A model generated the notes under the pieces. That model made no database searches and was not told the DNA's origin. It saw nothing but the letters and a program-made list of their open reading frames with translations. A DNA stretch of 64,000 bases. Origin: Amycolatopsis arida (GTDB taxonomy: Bacteria; Actinomycetota; Actinomycetes; Mycobacteriales; Pseudonocardiaceae). The number at the start of each line of letters is the position of its first letter. Position 1 is the stretch's first letter. Made by a program: the position numbers and the translations under genes. Below, in pieces: positions 10,882-19,523 of this stretch. Where the stretch lies: positions 483,160-547,159 of the forward strand of contig NZ_FOWW01000002.1 of assembly GCF_900115565.1 (NCBI RefSeq). The letters are read 5' to 3'.

Positions 10882-12057
10882 ATGCGTGCGCGCCTGCTGG
10901 GAGTCGCCGCCCTGCTCGTCCTCGCCGCCTGCGCCGCCGAGACGCCGGCGACCGAGACGCCCCGCCCCGCGCCGGCCAGCGGGTTGCAGGTCGAGGAGGT
11001 GGCCGGCGGGCTGGAGCACGGCTGGGACATCGGGTTCCTTCCGGACGGCCAGGTGCTGGTGACCCAGCGGCCGGGGCGGATCTCACTGATCTCCGGCACC
11101 TCGCCCGGGGCGACCGTGACCGAGGTGGCGGCCGACCTCGACGACGTGCACGTCCGCGGCGAGGGCGGGCTGATGGGAATGGTCGTGCACCCCGACTTCG
11201 CGCGCACGCGGCGGTTCACCACCTGCCAGACGTACCGGGAGGGTGACGAGCCGGTGGACGTGCGGCTGGTTACCTGGACCCTCGCGCCGGACGGCCGCAG
11301 CGCGACGCGGGTGGCGAACCCGCTGACCGGGCTGCCGGTGAACGACAGCGGCCGGCACTCCGGCTGCCGGCCGACGATCGCCGCGGACGGGGCGCTGCTG
11401 GTCGGCACCGGGGACACCGCCGACGACCCGACCATCCCGCAGGACCGGCACAGCCCGGGCGGCAAGGTGTTGCGGATCGACCTGGACACCGGGGCGCCGC
11501 TGCCGGACAACCCGTTCGCCGGGTCGGCGCATCCGGCCGAGCAGCGGATCTACACGTACGGGCACCGGAACGTGCAGGGCGTCGCGGTGCACCCGGAGAC
11601 CGGTCAGGTGTTCACCTCCGAGCACGGGCCGGTCGCGCACGACGAGCTCAACCTGCTGCGGCCCGGCGGCAACTACGGGTGGGACCCCTCGCGCGGCGGC
11701 ACGGTCGACTTCTACGACGAGCGCGTGCCGATGACCGACCTCGAGCGGTTCCCGGACGCGGTGCGCGAGCTGTGGACCTCGGGCACGGTGACCGAGGCGC
11801 CGTGCGGGACGGCGTTCCTCACCGGGTCGCACTGGGGTCCGCTGGAGAACCGGCTGGCGATGGTGGCGCTGCGCGGGCAGAAGCTGTTGCTGTTCACGCT
11901 GGACGACGCCGGCGCGGTGACCGAGGTGACCATGCCGCCCGAGTTCGACGACCGGTTCGGCCGGCTGCGCGCCGCCCGCAGCGGCCCGGACGGCGCCCTG
12001 TACGTCACCACCTCCAACGGCGAGGACGACAAACTGCTCCGCGTCACCCCCGCCTGA
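10882..12057 (+). CDS. PQQ-dependent sugar dehydrogenase-family lipoprotein
   Basis: A 391-residue secreted lipoprotein of the soluble glucose/sorbosone dehydrogenase (GSDH, YliI/Asd-like) six-bladed propeller family. The signal ends at the LVLAAC lipobox (Cys about residue 14-15). Blade motifs include LEHGWDIGFLPDGQVLVTQRPGRI, EGGLMGMVVHPDF, TYGHRNVQGVAVHPETG and GGNYGWDP, and the protein ends with the conserved GPDGALYVTTSNG. It probably oxidises an aldose or related sugar outside the membrane using PQQ; whether this host makes PQQ is not shown here. It is divergent from mfd by about 165 bases. Its last 80 bases are duplicated 3.8 kb downstream beyond the RHS gene. Confidence 0.88.
   Translation: MRARLLGVAALLVLAACAAETPATETPRPAPASGLQVEEVAGGLEHGWDIGFLPDGQVLVTQRPGRISLISGTSPGATVTEVAADLDDVHVRGEGGLMGMVVHPDFARTRRFTTCQTYREGDEPVDVRLVTWTLAPDGRSATRVANPLTGLPVNDSGRHSGCRPTIAADGALLVGTGDTADDPTIPQDRHSPGGKVLRIDLDTGAPLPDNPFAGSAHPAEQRIYTYGHRNVQGVAVHPETGQVFTSEHGPVAHDELNLLRPGGNYGWDPSRGGTVDFYDERVPMTDLERFPDAVRELWTSGTVTEAPCGTAFLTGSHWGPLENRLAMVALRGQKLLLFTLDDAGAVTEVTMPPEFDDRFGRLRAARSGPDGALYVTTSNGEDDKLLRVTPA
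11969..12049 (+). repeat. 81-bp direct repeat, copy 1 (3' end of sugar dehydrogenase)
   Basis: This segment encodes the final blade (AARSGPDGALYVTTSNG onwards). It matches 15796-15876 at 78 of 81 positions by eye. The differences are one synonymous change and two conservative ones (E to D, K to N). Confidence 0.9.
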
Positions 12058-12281
12058 TCCTTCACTCGACGCCTCACCCAGGAAGATCGAATTCCGGAGT
12101 GGTGGCCCGATTGGCGGGGCTGATTGGTGCGCTCGGGTCACGCCGACTGGTGTGGTCTGTTCGGGCATTCCCCTAGTTGATCGTTGTTTCCGGCGCGACC
12201 GTTGCCCTAGCGTCGCCGTGACGCCCAGGGCGTACGGGCGCTCGTCGGGGTGGGCGCGTCATTGTACAGGGGGAGCTTCTG

Positions 12282-15200
12282 ATGGCTCGCAGTCGATTGC
12301 GTGGCCGTGCGCTGCGCGAATTATCGTCAACGGCACTGGTCGCGACGTTGATCATTTCTTCGGTCAGCACACCGCCGGCGAACGCGTCGGTCAGCGCGGG
12401 CGAGTTGGTGATTCCGGGGTCGGCGTGGGCACCGCCGGACGCGGTGAACCGGGCTCCGGTGGGTGGTCCGCCCCCGCAGGGTGCGCCGCGCCAGGAGGTG
12501 AATCCGCAGGCCCAGCGGCATGATGCGGAGGTGGCGCGGGATTGGTGTGGCAATTCCGACTACGGGACAAAGCGGGATTATCCTTTGGAGCGGTTTCCGA
12601 TCTCCGATCGGTCGGAGTTGCTGGTCAACACCGCCAACGGCAATGTGGTCATCACCGCCAGGGACCTGACGATCAAGGGGACGGGTCAGGACCTGTCGTT
12701 GAGCCACGTGTTCAACAGCACGGAGAGCTTCGACCGGTCGGCTGCCTTCGACGAGAAGTGGCGGCTCACCACGGGCGCCGATGTCCACCTCGACCTCAGT
12801 TTCAGTAATGGCGTGGTGTTGCGGGGGCCGAGTGGCTACTGCGTGATGTTCGACAAGAACGGCGACGGCTCCTTCCGGCCGGCACCAGGATTGGACGCGC
12901 GGTTGCGCCGGCTCGACAACGGCGGCTACGAGGTGACCTGGTACAACACCAACGAGCGGTGGACGTTCAACGCCGAGGGTTGGTTGCTGTCCCAGGCCGA
13001 CCGCAACGGCAACACCAACTCGCTGCGCTACTTCGGCAATGGTGACCTGGCCTCGATCACGGACTCACAGGGCCGGGTGACGACCTTCCGCTACGACGAC
13101 GGTGGTCGGCTCACCGCCATCGTCGACCCGACCGGGACGGTGGCCGCCAGCTATGCCTACCAGGACGGGCGGTTGGCCAGCTACACCGACCGCGCCGGTG
13201 ACCGCACCACCCTGGAGTGGGACACCGGCACCGGCAACCTCCTCGCATTGACCGACCCCTCGCGGGGACGCTACGAGTTCATGTCCACCGAGTACGGGCG
13301 TATCACCGAGCTCGCCACCCCGGGGCCGAACGGCCCGGCCCGCACGCGCTTCGACTACGACAGCCAGGACACCTACGACGTCGACAAGACCATCAGGACC
13401 GACGCCAACGGCCACCAGACGATCTACGAGTACGACCGCCAGGGCCGGCAGATGAAGGCGACCGACGCGCTCGGGCACAGCCGGTCGCAGACCTGGACCG
13501 CCAACAGCGACATCGCCGTCACCACCGACGGGCTGAACAACTCCACCACCTACCGCTACGACGAGCTCAACAACCTGATCAGCACCCAACTGCCCACCGG
13601 CGCCACCACCAGCGTCGGCTACACCGACGCCGCCCACCCGCACCTGCCCACGACGGTCACCGATCCGCAGGGCAATCGGCTCAGCCGCGAGTACGACGAC
13701 GCGGGCAACCTCACCAAGATCCACTCCGACGGCCTCGACGTCGACCTGTGGGTGCACACCTACCACCAGCCGCACGGCACACTGGCGTCCCGGAAGAACG
13801 GCAACGGGCACACCACCCGGTTCGAGTACGACGAACGGGGCAACCTCACCGCCGAGATCCCGCCCGCGCCGATGGGCGCCACCCGCTACACCTACGACTC
13901 CCTGTCCCGGATCACCAGCGTCACCGACGGCCGCGGCGTGCGCATCGACTACGCCTACGACAAACTGGACCGCGTGGTCGCCATCAGCCACGACGGTCGG
14001 GTTCTGCAAACCATGGACTACGACGGCATCGGCAACCTCACCGAGCGCGCGGTGCCCGGCGTGACCACCACGTTCCGGTGGACCAAGACCGCCGCGGCCA
14101 GCCAGCCCACCCGGGTCGAGCGCCGCGACGGCACCAGCACCGAGGTGGTCACCTACGGCTACGACCCGGTCGGCAACCTCACCACACTCGCCGACGGCGG
14201 CGGCACCACCCGCTACACCTACGACAAGGCCTACCGGCTCACCGCCCTGGCCGATCCCTTCGGGCAAACCACCACCTTCGCCTACGACGACACCGACCGG
14301 CGCACGCGGACGACCTTCCCCGGTGCCGGTACCCAGCACAACGGCTACGACAACTCCGGCCGCCGAACCAGCCTGCGCGTGACCAACACGGCCGGCACGG
14401 AACTGTTCGCGGCGACCTACTCCTACACGCGCGGCGACGGCAGCGACAGCGACCAGATCCAGTCCACCACCATCGCCGGCGTCACCACCAACTACACCTA
14501 CGACAGCCTCCGCCGCGTCACCCGCGCCGGCAGCGTGACGTTCGGCTACGACAACGCCAACAACATGACCAACCGAGCCGGCACCACGTTCACCATCAAC
14601 CCCGCCAACCAGTTCACCCAGGTCGGCGACCAGGTCAACGAGTTCGACGGCGCCGGCAACCTGGTTGGCTCCCAGAACCCGATCAGCAGCTTCACCTACA
14701 GCGCGACCAACCAGATGCTCGAGGGCTACCTCAACGGAACCCGCATCTTCGACGCCACCTACGACACCGTCGACCAAACCCAGCGACGCCGCATCACCGA
14801 AACCCACAACGGGGTCACCACCCAGCACGTCTTCCAGCAGACCGCGCTCGGGCTGACCCAGGTCATCGACAACGGCTACCGAACCAGCTACACCCGCGAC
14901 CCCGACGGCACCCTCATCACCGAGAAAGCCGCTGACGGCACCCGCTACAACCTCATCACCGACCACCAGGGCAGCGTCCTGGCACTGCTCGACAGCGGCG
15001 GGAACCTCGCCGCCACCTACCGCTACGACACGTACGGCGCTGTCCACACCAACGGCTCCGCGGCCGAGGACAACCACCTACGTTGGCTGGGCCAGTACCA
15101 ACTCCGCGGCGGCCTCCACCTCCTCGGCCACCGCTACTACAACCCCAGCTTCGGCCGCTTCACCCAACCCGACCCCACGAAACAGGAGCCCAACCCCTAC

Positions 15201-15440
15201 ACCTACGCCAACAACGACCCCATCAACAACAGCGACCCAACAGGAGCAGCGGTCAATTCTTGCCTCCAGTCAAACCTGGGCGCGATATCAGTCGCAGGTG
15301 GAAGCATGATTAGCATGGTCACCTTCGTAACAGCTGTCACAACGGTGAGCACGCTCGGTGTGGGGCTGGCTATTGGCGGCTTCGGTGTCGCTATCGTAGG
15401 AGCGGTGGCAAATACTCCTCCTCAGGAGGCATGTGGATGA
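12282..15440 (+). CDS. secreted RHS/YD-repeat protein with short hydrophobic C-terminal tip
   Basis: A 1052-residue polymorphic-toxin-type protein. A signal peptide lies at residues 1-35 (ALVATLIISSVSTPPANA). A DUF6531-like entry region follows (SDRSELLVNTANGNVVITARD), then about 20 YD/RHS repeats (YDxxGNLTxxxxxxG pattern, residues 200-900). The core ends at YYNPSFGRFTQPDPTKQEPNPYTYANNDPINNSDPTG (quoted in part: GRFTQPDP and NDPINNSDPTG). After DPTG the variable tip is only about 64 residues and very hydrophobic and Gly-rich, with two Cys near its ends and no recognised nuclease or deaminase motif. GGGGGAG precedes ATG 12282. The tip DNA is AT-richer than the body, as expected of an exchanged toxin cassette. 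A 31-codon membrane ORF is coupled to its stop. Confidence 0.88.
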   Translation: MARSRLRGRALRELSSTALVATLIISSVSTPPANASVSAGELVIPGSAWAPPDAVNRAPVGGPPPQGAPRQEVNPQAQRHDAEVARDWCGNSDYGTKRDYPLERFPISDRSELLVNTANGNVVITARDLTIKGTGQDLSLSHVFNSTESFDRSAAFDEKWRLTTGADVHLDLSFSNGVVLRGPSGYCVMFDKNGDGSFRPAPGLDARLRRLDNGGYEVTWYNTNERWTFNAEGWLLSQADRNGNTNSLRYFGNGDLASITDSQGRVTTFRYDDGGRLTAIVDPTGTVAASYAYQDGRLASYTDRAGDRTTLEWDTGTGNLLALTDPSRGRYEFMSTEYGRITELATPGPNGPARTRFDYDSQDTYDVDKTIRTDANGHQTIYEYDRQGRQMKATDALGHSRSQTWTANSDIAVTTDGLNNSTTYRYDELNNLISTQLPTGATTSVGYTDAAHPHLPTTVTDPQGNRLSREYDDAGNLTKIHSDGLDVDLWVHTYHQPHGTLASRKNGNGHTTRFEYDERGNLTAEIPPAPMGATRYTYDSLSRITSVTDGRGVRIDYAYDKLDRVVAISHDGRVLQTMDYDGIGNLTERAVPGVTTTFRWTKTAAASQPTRVERRDGTSTEVVTYGYDPVGNLTTLADGGGTTRYTYDKAYRLTALADPFGQTTTFAYDDTDRRTRTTFPGAGTQHNGYDNSGRRTSLRVTNTAGTELFAATYSYTRGDGSDSDQIQSTTIAGVTTNYTYDSLRRVTRAGSVTFGYDNANNMTNRAGTTFTINPANQFTQVGDQVNEFDGAGNLVGSQNPISSFTYSATNQMLEGYLNGTRIFDATYDTVDQTQRRRITETHNGVTTQHVFQQTALGLTQVIDNGYRTSYTRDPDGTLITEKAADGTRYNLITDHQGSVLALLDSGGNLAATYRYDTYGAVHTNGSAAEDNHLRWLGQYQLRGGLHLLGHRYYNPSFGRFTQPDPTKQEPNPYTYANNDPINNSDPTGAAVNSCLQSNLGAISVAGGSMISMVTFVTAVTTVSTLGVGLAIGGFGVAIVGAVANTPPQEACG

Positions 15441-15532
15441 GTGGATATTGGGGAATAATCTTCGGCGTGCTCAGTATGATACTGGCTCTTATTGGGCTGA
15501 TCGTGGTAAGGCGACAAAATCGCGATAAATGA
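15437..15532 (+). CDS. 31-residue membrane micro-protein coupled to the RHS tip (candidate immunity peptide)
   Basis: This small ORF starts at ATG 15437 inside the RHS stop (ATGA overlap), with a perfect AGGAGG at 15424-15429, seven bases upstream, embedded in the last RHS codons. It encodes MSGYWGIIFGVLSMILALIG then LIVVRRQNRDK: a single transmembrane helix followed by a positively charged tail, predicting N-out/C-in topology. Immunity genes normally sit directly after the RHS toxin tip, so position, coupling and membrane location fit an immunity or partner peptide for a membrane-acting tip. An earlier in-frame ATG at 15431 has too little spacing from the ribosome site. Function is inferred from context only. 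Confidence 0.6.
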   Translation: MSGYWGIIFGVLSMILALIGLIVVRRQNRDK

Positions 15533-15667
15533 TGGACGATTTGATATTCTCCGCATTGTGCAGCAATTGTAGTCGCGGTCTGGCCATCGAAGGAGGATCA
15601 CGACCACTTCAACTGACGGAGCATCGGGTACGCGTACCTGAACATCGGCACAACGCATAAGCGAGTG

Positions 15668-15705
15668 GTGGTCGTGCAACGGAACCTCTCCAGTTGCACG
15701 ACCAC
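15668..15705 (+). terminator. hairpin downstream of RHS/micro-ORF
   Basis: A perfect 13-bp stem (GTGGTCGTGCAAC at 15668-15680, complement at 15693-15705) with a 12-base loop is followed by TGCTTGTTT. It is the only strong hairpin after the RHS operon and probably ends its transcript. The run of T is weak, so an alternative role in RNA stability is possible. Confidence 0.5.
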
Positions 15706-15723
15706 TGCTTGTTTCGACCAGCC

Positions 15724-15747
15724 GATCCAACAGGGGCGGCCGTGAAT
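15724..15747 (+). other. displaced RHS tip-junction remnant
   Basis: These 24 bases encode DPTGAAVN, the same eight residues found at the core/tip junction of the RHS gene (about 15234-15257). The nucleotides differ only at third codon positions. No RHS core precedes it and the frame runs into unrelated sequence. This is the expected footprint of an old or orphan tip cassette. Confidence 0.6.
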
Positions 15748-15795
15748 CAGCCCTACCTCGGGCCAAGGTGTCCGTCGTTCACCATTGGTCGGACA

Positions 15796-15876
15796 GCGCC
15801 GCCCGCAGCGGCCCGGACGGCGCCCTCTACGTCACCACCTCCAACGGCGACGACGACAACCTGCTCCGCGTCACCC
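15796..15876 (+). repeat. 81-bp direct repeat, copy 2 (orphan sugar dehydrogenase 3' end)
   Basis: An orphan copy of the sugar dehydrogenase C-terminal blade (SGPDGALYVTTSNG, then DDDNLLRVT) lies 3,827 bases after copy 1, with no gene body attached. It brackets the RHS gene together with copy 1. Confidence 0.9.
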
Positions 15877-15912
15877 GGTGTGATCGGGCACCACAACGGA
15901 GGACTTCACCTG

Positions 15913-16080
15913 ATGCGTCCGAGGCGGCCACTCTGGATGACGTTCTGGGCCTTACTGGCACTCGCCCTGTGGAGCACGATGTTGTTTCTCGACGGCCCCG
16001 TCGTCATCGTTGCTTCCTTCGCCGCATGCGTGTCGCACTCTGGCCTTCTAAAGCCAATCAAGACTTCTTCACCTGACGGC
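15913..16080 (+). pseudogene. small membrane ORF, probably truncated or decayed
   Basis: ATG 15913 follows a good GGAGGA site (spacing about nine). The frame reads MRPRRPLWMTFWALLALALW, then STMLFLDGPVVIVASFAACV: two closely spaced membrane segments. The frame then stays open without a stop until 16656, deep inside the tlpA-like gene in a different frame, so the original stop has probably been lost by a frameshift around 16040-16080. It could be a second RHS-associated membrane partner left beside the orphan tip. The coding call is uncertain. Confidence 0.3.
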
Positions 16081-16181
16081 CGGCCAGGACGTCACGACTC
16101 CGTAATGGTGTTCCTTGCCCGCGCCACCGCGCCGTTGACCCAAGATGGAGGCGACGAGCGATCCGACGAGGAGGACGGTTC

Positions 16182-16766
16182 ATGGGGCGAGTGCGTTCGA
16201 TCGGCGCGACCATCGCGGCGGCGCTGGCGGTGGTGGCGATCGCGGGCTGCGGCACGGAGGTCGACCCGCCCCCGGCACCACCCGCGGCAAGCCAGCCGAC
16301 CATGTCGGAGACCGCGATGCCCGAACGGGACGAGACCGGCATGGCCGAGCAACCCGCCGTCCCCGAGCGACTCCGGTTCACCGGCACGACCCTCGACGGC
16401 ACCCAGTTCACCGGCGAGAGCCTCGCCGGCAAGGCCGCCGTGCTCTGGTTCTGGGCGCCCTGGTGCCCGAAGTGCGCCGCCGAGGCACCCACGGTCGCCG
16501 AGGCCGCGCGGGACACCGCGGGCCGGGTCAGCTTCGTCGGCATCGCGGCCCAGGACGAGGTGCCGGCCATGCGGGACTTCGTCGGCAGGCACGGCGTCGG
16601 CGACTTCCCGCACGTCGCCGACGAGGAGGGCGCGATCTGGCAGCGCTTCGGCGTGACCTACCAGCCGGCGTACGCGTTCGTCCGTCCCGATGGGACGGTC
16701 GACGTGGTCAAGCAGCAGCTGTCCGCGCGGGAGCTCACCGAGCGCGTGAACGACCTGGCCGGATGA
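16182..16766 (+). CDS. TlpA/DsbE-like thioredoxin-fold lipoprotein
   Basis: A 194-residue exported thioredoxin-like protein. The lipobox AIAGC puts the lipidated Cys at residue 23. A Pro/Ala/Met-rich spacer follows, then the thioredoxin fold from about residue 62, with active site WAPWCPKC (Cys96/Cys99) and the cis-Pro region YQPAYAFV. GAGGAGG precedes ATG 16182. It resembles mycobacterial Mpt53/DsbE-type proteins and works outside the membrane on disulfides. The next gene, a CcdA-type transporter, overlaps by ATGA and would supply electrons from cytosolic thioredoxin. Confidence 0.9.
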   Translation: MGRVRSIGATIAAALAVVAIAGCGTEVDPPPAPPAASQPTMSETAMPERDETGMAEQPAVPERLRFTGTTLDGTQFTGESLAGKAAVLWFWAPWCPKCAAEAPTVAEAARDTAGRVSFVGIAAQDEVPAMRDFVGRHGVGDFPHVADEEGAIWQRFGVTYQPAYAFVRPDGTVDVVKQQLSARELTERVNDLAG

Positions 16767-17614
16767 ACCTCGAGACGCTCGGCTTCGCGCTCGCCGCGGG
16801 CATGGTCGCCTCGGTGAACCCGTGCGGGTTCGCCATGCTGCCGGCCTACCTCACGCTCGTCGTCGCGGGCGAGGGCGAGCGGAGCCGGCGGTCGGCCGCG
16901 GTGGGCAGGGCGCTGGCCGCCACCGCGGTGATGGCCGCCGGCTTCCTCGCCGTGTTCGGCACGTTCGGGCTGGTCGTGGCCCCACTGGCGGCCTCGGTGC
17001 AGCAGTACCTCCCGATCGTGACGGTGGTCATCGGGGTGGTGATGGTGGCCGTCGGCGCCTGGTTGCTCGCCGGCAGGGAGATCACCCTGCTGCTGCCCAA
17101 GCCGGGCAAGGGCGCCCCCACCGCGCGGCTCGGCTCGATGTTCGGCTACGGCCTCGCCTACGCGATCGCGTCGCTGTCCTGCACGATCGGGCCGTTCCTG
17201 GCGGTCACCGGCACCGCGCTGCGCGGCGGGTCGCTGCTCACCGGGCTGGCCGCGTACCTGGTGTACGGGGCGGGGATGGCGCTGGTGGTCGGTGTGCTCG
17301 CGGTGGCGGTGGCGCTGGTCGGCGCCTCGGCCGCCCGCGGGTTCCGCCGGATGCTGCCGTACGTGCACCGGGTCGGCGGCGGCCTGCTCGTGCTCGCCGG
17401 CCTCTACGTCGGCTACTACGGGGTGTACGAGCTGCGGTTGTTCCTCGGCGACGGCTCGGCCGACGACCCGGTCGTCGACGTCGCTGGCGCGGTGCAGTCC
17501 ACACTGGCGCACTGGGTCGACTCGGTCGGCGCCGTGCCACTGCTGACCGCGCTCGCCGTCCTGGTCGGGCTCGGCGTGCTCGCCAGCCGGCGCCGCGCCC
17601 GCTCCCGCGGGTAG
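16763..17614 (+). CDS. CcdA/DsbD-type thiol-redox membrane protein
   Basis: A 283-residue polytopic protein of the cytochrome c biogenesis CcdA/DsbD-beta family, with six to eight hydrophobic helices. The two redox Cys motifs are visible: ASVNPCGFAMLPAYL near the N-terminus and ASLSCTIGPFL around residue 137. Extra C-terminal helices follow residue 215. Start ATG 16763 overlaps the TlpA-like stop, so the two form one redox relay: cytosolic thioredoxin to CcdA to lipoprotein to secreted substrate. The equivalent pair in M. tuberculosis lies near Rv2877c-Rv2878c. Confidence 0.92.
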   Translation: MNLETLGFALAAGMVASVNPCGFAMLPAYLTLVVAGEGERSRRSAAVGRALAATAVMAAGFLAVFGTFGLVVAPLAASVQQYLPIVTVVIGVVMVAVGAWLLAGREITLLLPKPGKGAPTARLGSMFGYGLAYAIASLSCTIGPFLAVTGTALRGGSLLTGLAAYLVYGAGMALVVGVLAVAVALVGASAARGFRRMLPYVHRVGGGLLVLAGLYVGYYGVYELRLFLGDGSADDPVVDVAGAVQSTLAHWVDSVGAVPLLTALAVLVGLGVLASRRRARSRG

Positions 17615-17627
17615 CGCACCGGGAAGC

Positions 17628-18296
17628 TCAGCTCAGCCGCAGCCTCGGCTTGTGCTCCAGATGGGACAGCCCGTTCCACGCGAGGTTCACCAGGTGCGCG
17701 GCCACCTCGTCGCGCTTGGGCTTGCGGGCGTCCAGCCACCACTGGCCAGTGAGCGCCACCATGCCGACCAGCGCCTGGGCGTAGAGCGCGGCGAGCTTGT
17801 CGTCGTAGCCCCTGGCGGCGAACTGCCGGCCGAGGATGTGCTCGACCTGCCCGGCGATGTCGTTGAGCAGCGTGGAGAAGGTGCCGGTGGCGCTGGCCAC
17901 CGGCGAGTCGCGGACGAGGATGCGGAACCCGTCCTGCTCCTCCTCCACGTAGCTGAGCAGCGCCATCGCCGCCTGCTCCAGCATCGCCCTGGGATGCCCG
18001 CCGTCCAAACTGGACACCATCCGGTCGAGCAGCGCCTGGGTCTCCCGGTCCACGACGACGGCGTAGATGCCCTCCTTGCCACCGAAGTGCTCGTACACCA
18101 CCGGTTTCGAGACGTTGGCCCGGTGCGCGATCTCCTCGATCGAGGTGCCGTCGAAGCCCTTCTCCGCGAAGAGCTCGCGGGCGATGTGGACCAGCTGCTG
18201 CCTGCGTTCCGTTCCGGTCATGCGCACGCGGGCCACCGGGGTCGGCCGCACCCCGGTGGCCGCGTCGCGCTTTCCCCTCCGTCTGGCCGCCACCAC
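17628..18296 (-). CDS. TetR-family regulator
   Basis: A 222-residue TetR/AcrR regulator. The HTH is GTERRQQLVHIARELFAEKG, then FDGTSIEEIAHRANVSKPVVYEHFGGKEG. The C-terminal part is an all-helical ligand domain (RDSPVASATGTFSTLLNDI, HILGRQFAARGYDDKLAALYAQALVG). Start GTG 18296 gives a basic 25-residue tail; ATG 18221 (MTGTERRQQL) is an equally plausible start. It lies 20 bases downstream of the acyl desaturase on the same strand and between mfd and tRNA-Gln, the position of Rv1019 in M. tuberculosis. It may control the desaturase through the palindrome at 19336-19346; that is inference. Confidence 0.88.
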   Translation of the reverse strand: MVAARRRGKRDAATGVRPTPVARVRMTGTERRQQLVHIARELFAEKGFDGTSIEEIAHRANVSKPVVYEHFGGKEGIYAVVVDRETQALLDRMVSSLDGGHPRAMLEQAAMALLSYVEEEQDGFRILVRDSPVASATGTFSTLLNDIAGQVEHILGRQFAARGYDDKLAALYAQALVGMVALTGQWWLDARKPKRDEVAAHLVNLAWNGLSHLEHKPRLRLS

Positions 18297-18316
18297 GGCA
18301 GCCTAGACCCATCGGC

Positions 18317-19282
18317 TCAGCCGGACTCGGTCGCCAAGCGGGCCAGCCGGCGCGGGGTGGGCCAGCGGACGTTGGTCGCCCAGCCGAGCTTCTCGAACAT
18401 CCAGATCAGTCGCGCGGAGATGTCGATCTGGCCGCGCTTGACGCCGTGCCGGGCCGACGTCGGGTCGGCGTGGTGCAGGTTGTGCCACGACTCACCGAAC
18501 GAGAAGATCGCCAGCGGCCAGAAGTTGGCCGAGCGGTCGCGCGCGGTGAACGGGCGCTCGCCGATCATGTGGCAGATCGAGTTCACCGACCAGGTGACGT
18601 GGTGCAGGAAGGCCACCCGCACCAGGCCGGCCCAGAAGAAGGCGGTCAGCGCGCCCCACAGCGACCAGGTGAGCAACCCGCCGAGCAGTGCCGGCAATCC
18701 CAGAGTGAGCGCCGTCCACAGAAAGAACAGCTTGTCCACCTTCACGATCGCGGGGTCGCGGAGCAGATCGGGTGCGAACCGCTCGGCGTTGCTGCGGTCG
18801 CGTTCGAACAACCAGCCCATGTGGGCGTGCCAGAAGCCCTTGGCGATGGCCAGCGGCGAGGTGCCGAACGCCCACGGCGAGTGCGGGTCACCGTCCCGGT
18901 CGGAGAACGCATGGTGCCGGCGGTGGTCGGCGACCCAGGTGATCACCGGGCCCTGCACGGCCATGCTGCCGGCGATGGCGAGCGCCACCCGCAGCCAGCG
19001 CTTGGCCTTGAACGAGCCGTGGGTGAAGTACCGGTGGAAGCCGACGGTCACGCCGAGCCCGGAGAGCGCGTAGAAGAGGACGAACAGGCCGACATCCACC
19101 CAGGTGAGCCCCCATCCCCAGGCGAAGGGCACCGCGGCGACGAGCGCCACCAGCGGTGCGATGACACCGATGTAGACCGAGACCTGGACTCCATTGGTGC
19201 GCTGTCCGTCGAGGATGGGCTTCGGGCCCTTCCGGTCCGCTGGCTCGCCGGTGGTCGAGGAGCGATCGAGGGTTGCCGTCAT
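18317..19282 (-). CDS. membrane acyl-CoA delta-9-type desaturase (DesA3-like)
   Basis: A 321-residue integral membrane di-iron desaturase that introduces a double bond into fatty acyl-CoA. The three histidine boxes are visible: HRYFTH, HRRHH, and HNLHH near the C-terminus. Two pairs of hydrophobic helices flank the first box and lie around the middle. ATG 19282 (MTATLDRSS) has a GGGAAGAAG site. A GTG at 19321 would add 13 residues but lies next to the operator-like palindrome. No reductase partner gene adjoins. The TetR gene follows on the same strand, probably co-transcribed. Confidence 0.92.
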   Translation of the reverse strand: MTATLDRSSTTGEPADRKGPKPILDGQRTNGVQVSVYIGVIAPLVALVAAVPFAWGWGLTWVDVGLFVLFYALSGLGVTVGFHRYFTHGSFKAKRWLRVALAIAGSMAVQGPVITWVADHRRHHAFSDRDGDPHSPWAFGTSPLAIAKGFWHAHMGWLFERDRSNAERFAPDLLRDPAIVKVDKLFFLWTALTLGLPALLGGLLTWSLWGALTAFFWAGLVRVAFLHHVTWSVNSICHMIGERPFTARDRSANFWPLAIFSFGESWHNLHHADPTSARHGVKRGQIDISARLIWMFEKLGWATNVRWPTPRRLARLATESG

Positions 19283-19335
19283 ACGTCTCACTTCTTCCCG
19301 GATGACCCGGGTGAGGGTCACCTAACCTACGATGC

Positions 19336-19346
19336 CGTAACTTACG
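19336..19346. promoter_or_regulatory. palindromic operator candidate upstream of desaturase
   Basis: The perfect inverted repeat CGTAA-C-TTACG lies about 54 bases upstream of the desaturase ATG. A related ACCTACGATG box is adjacent at about 19325-19334. AT-rich palindromes of this kind are rare in this GC-rich background and suit the downstream TetR protein. Confidence 0.45.
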
Positions 19347-19523
19347 CTACAGGAGGTTTCCCGCGCTCCGATAGACCGAAACCAGGAGCCCTCGAAGTGA
19401 GCACCCGCACGGTGTGTGACCGGCCTCTCAGCCAGGTTCGGCCTGGTCAGGCGGCCGGCGTCGGGCGAAGGCGCGACCACGGCACACTCCCCCCGCCGGG
19501 GTGACTATCCTGACCAGGCACGA

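Noticed and set aside
13065-15077. Long open frame opposite the RHS gene
   Set aside because: Val/Gly-rich mirror of the YD repeats on the other strand; no start signal, no domain.
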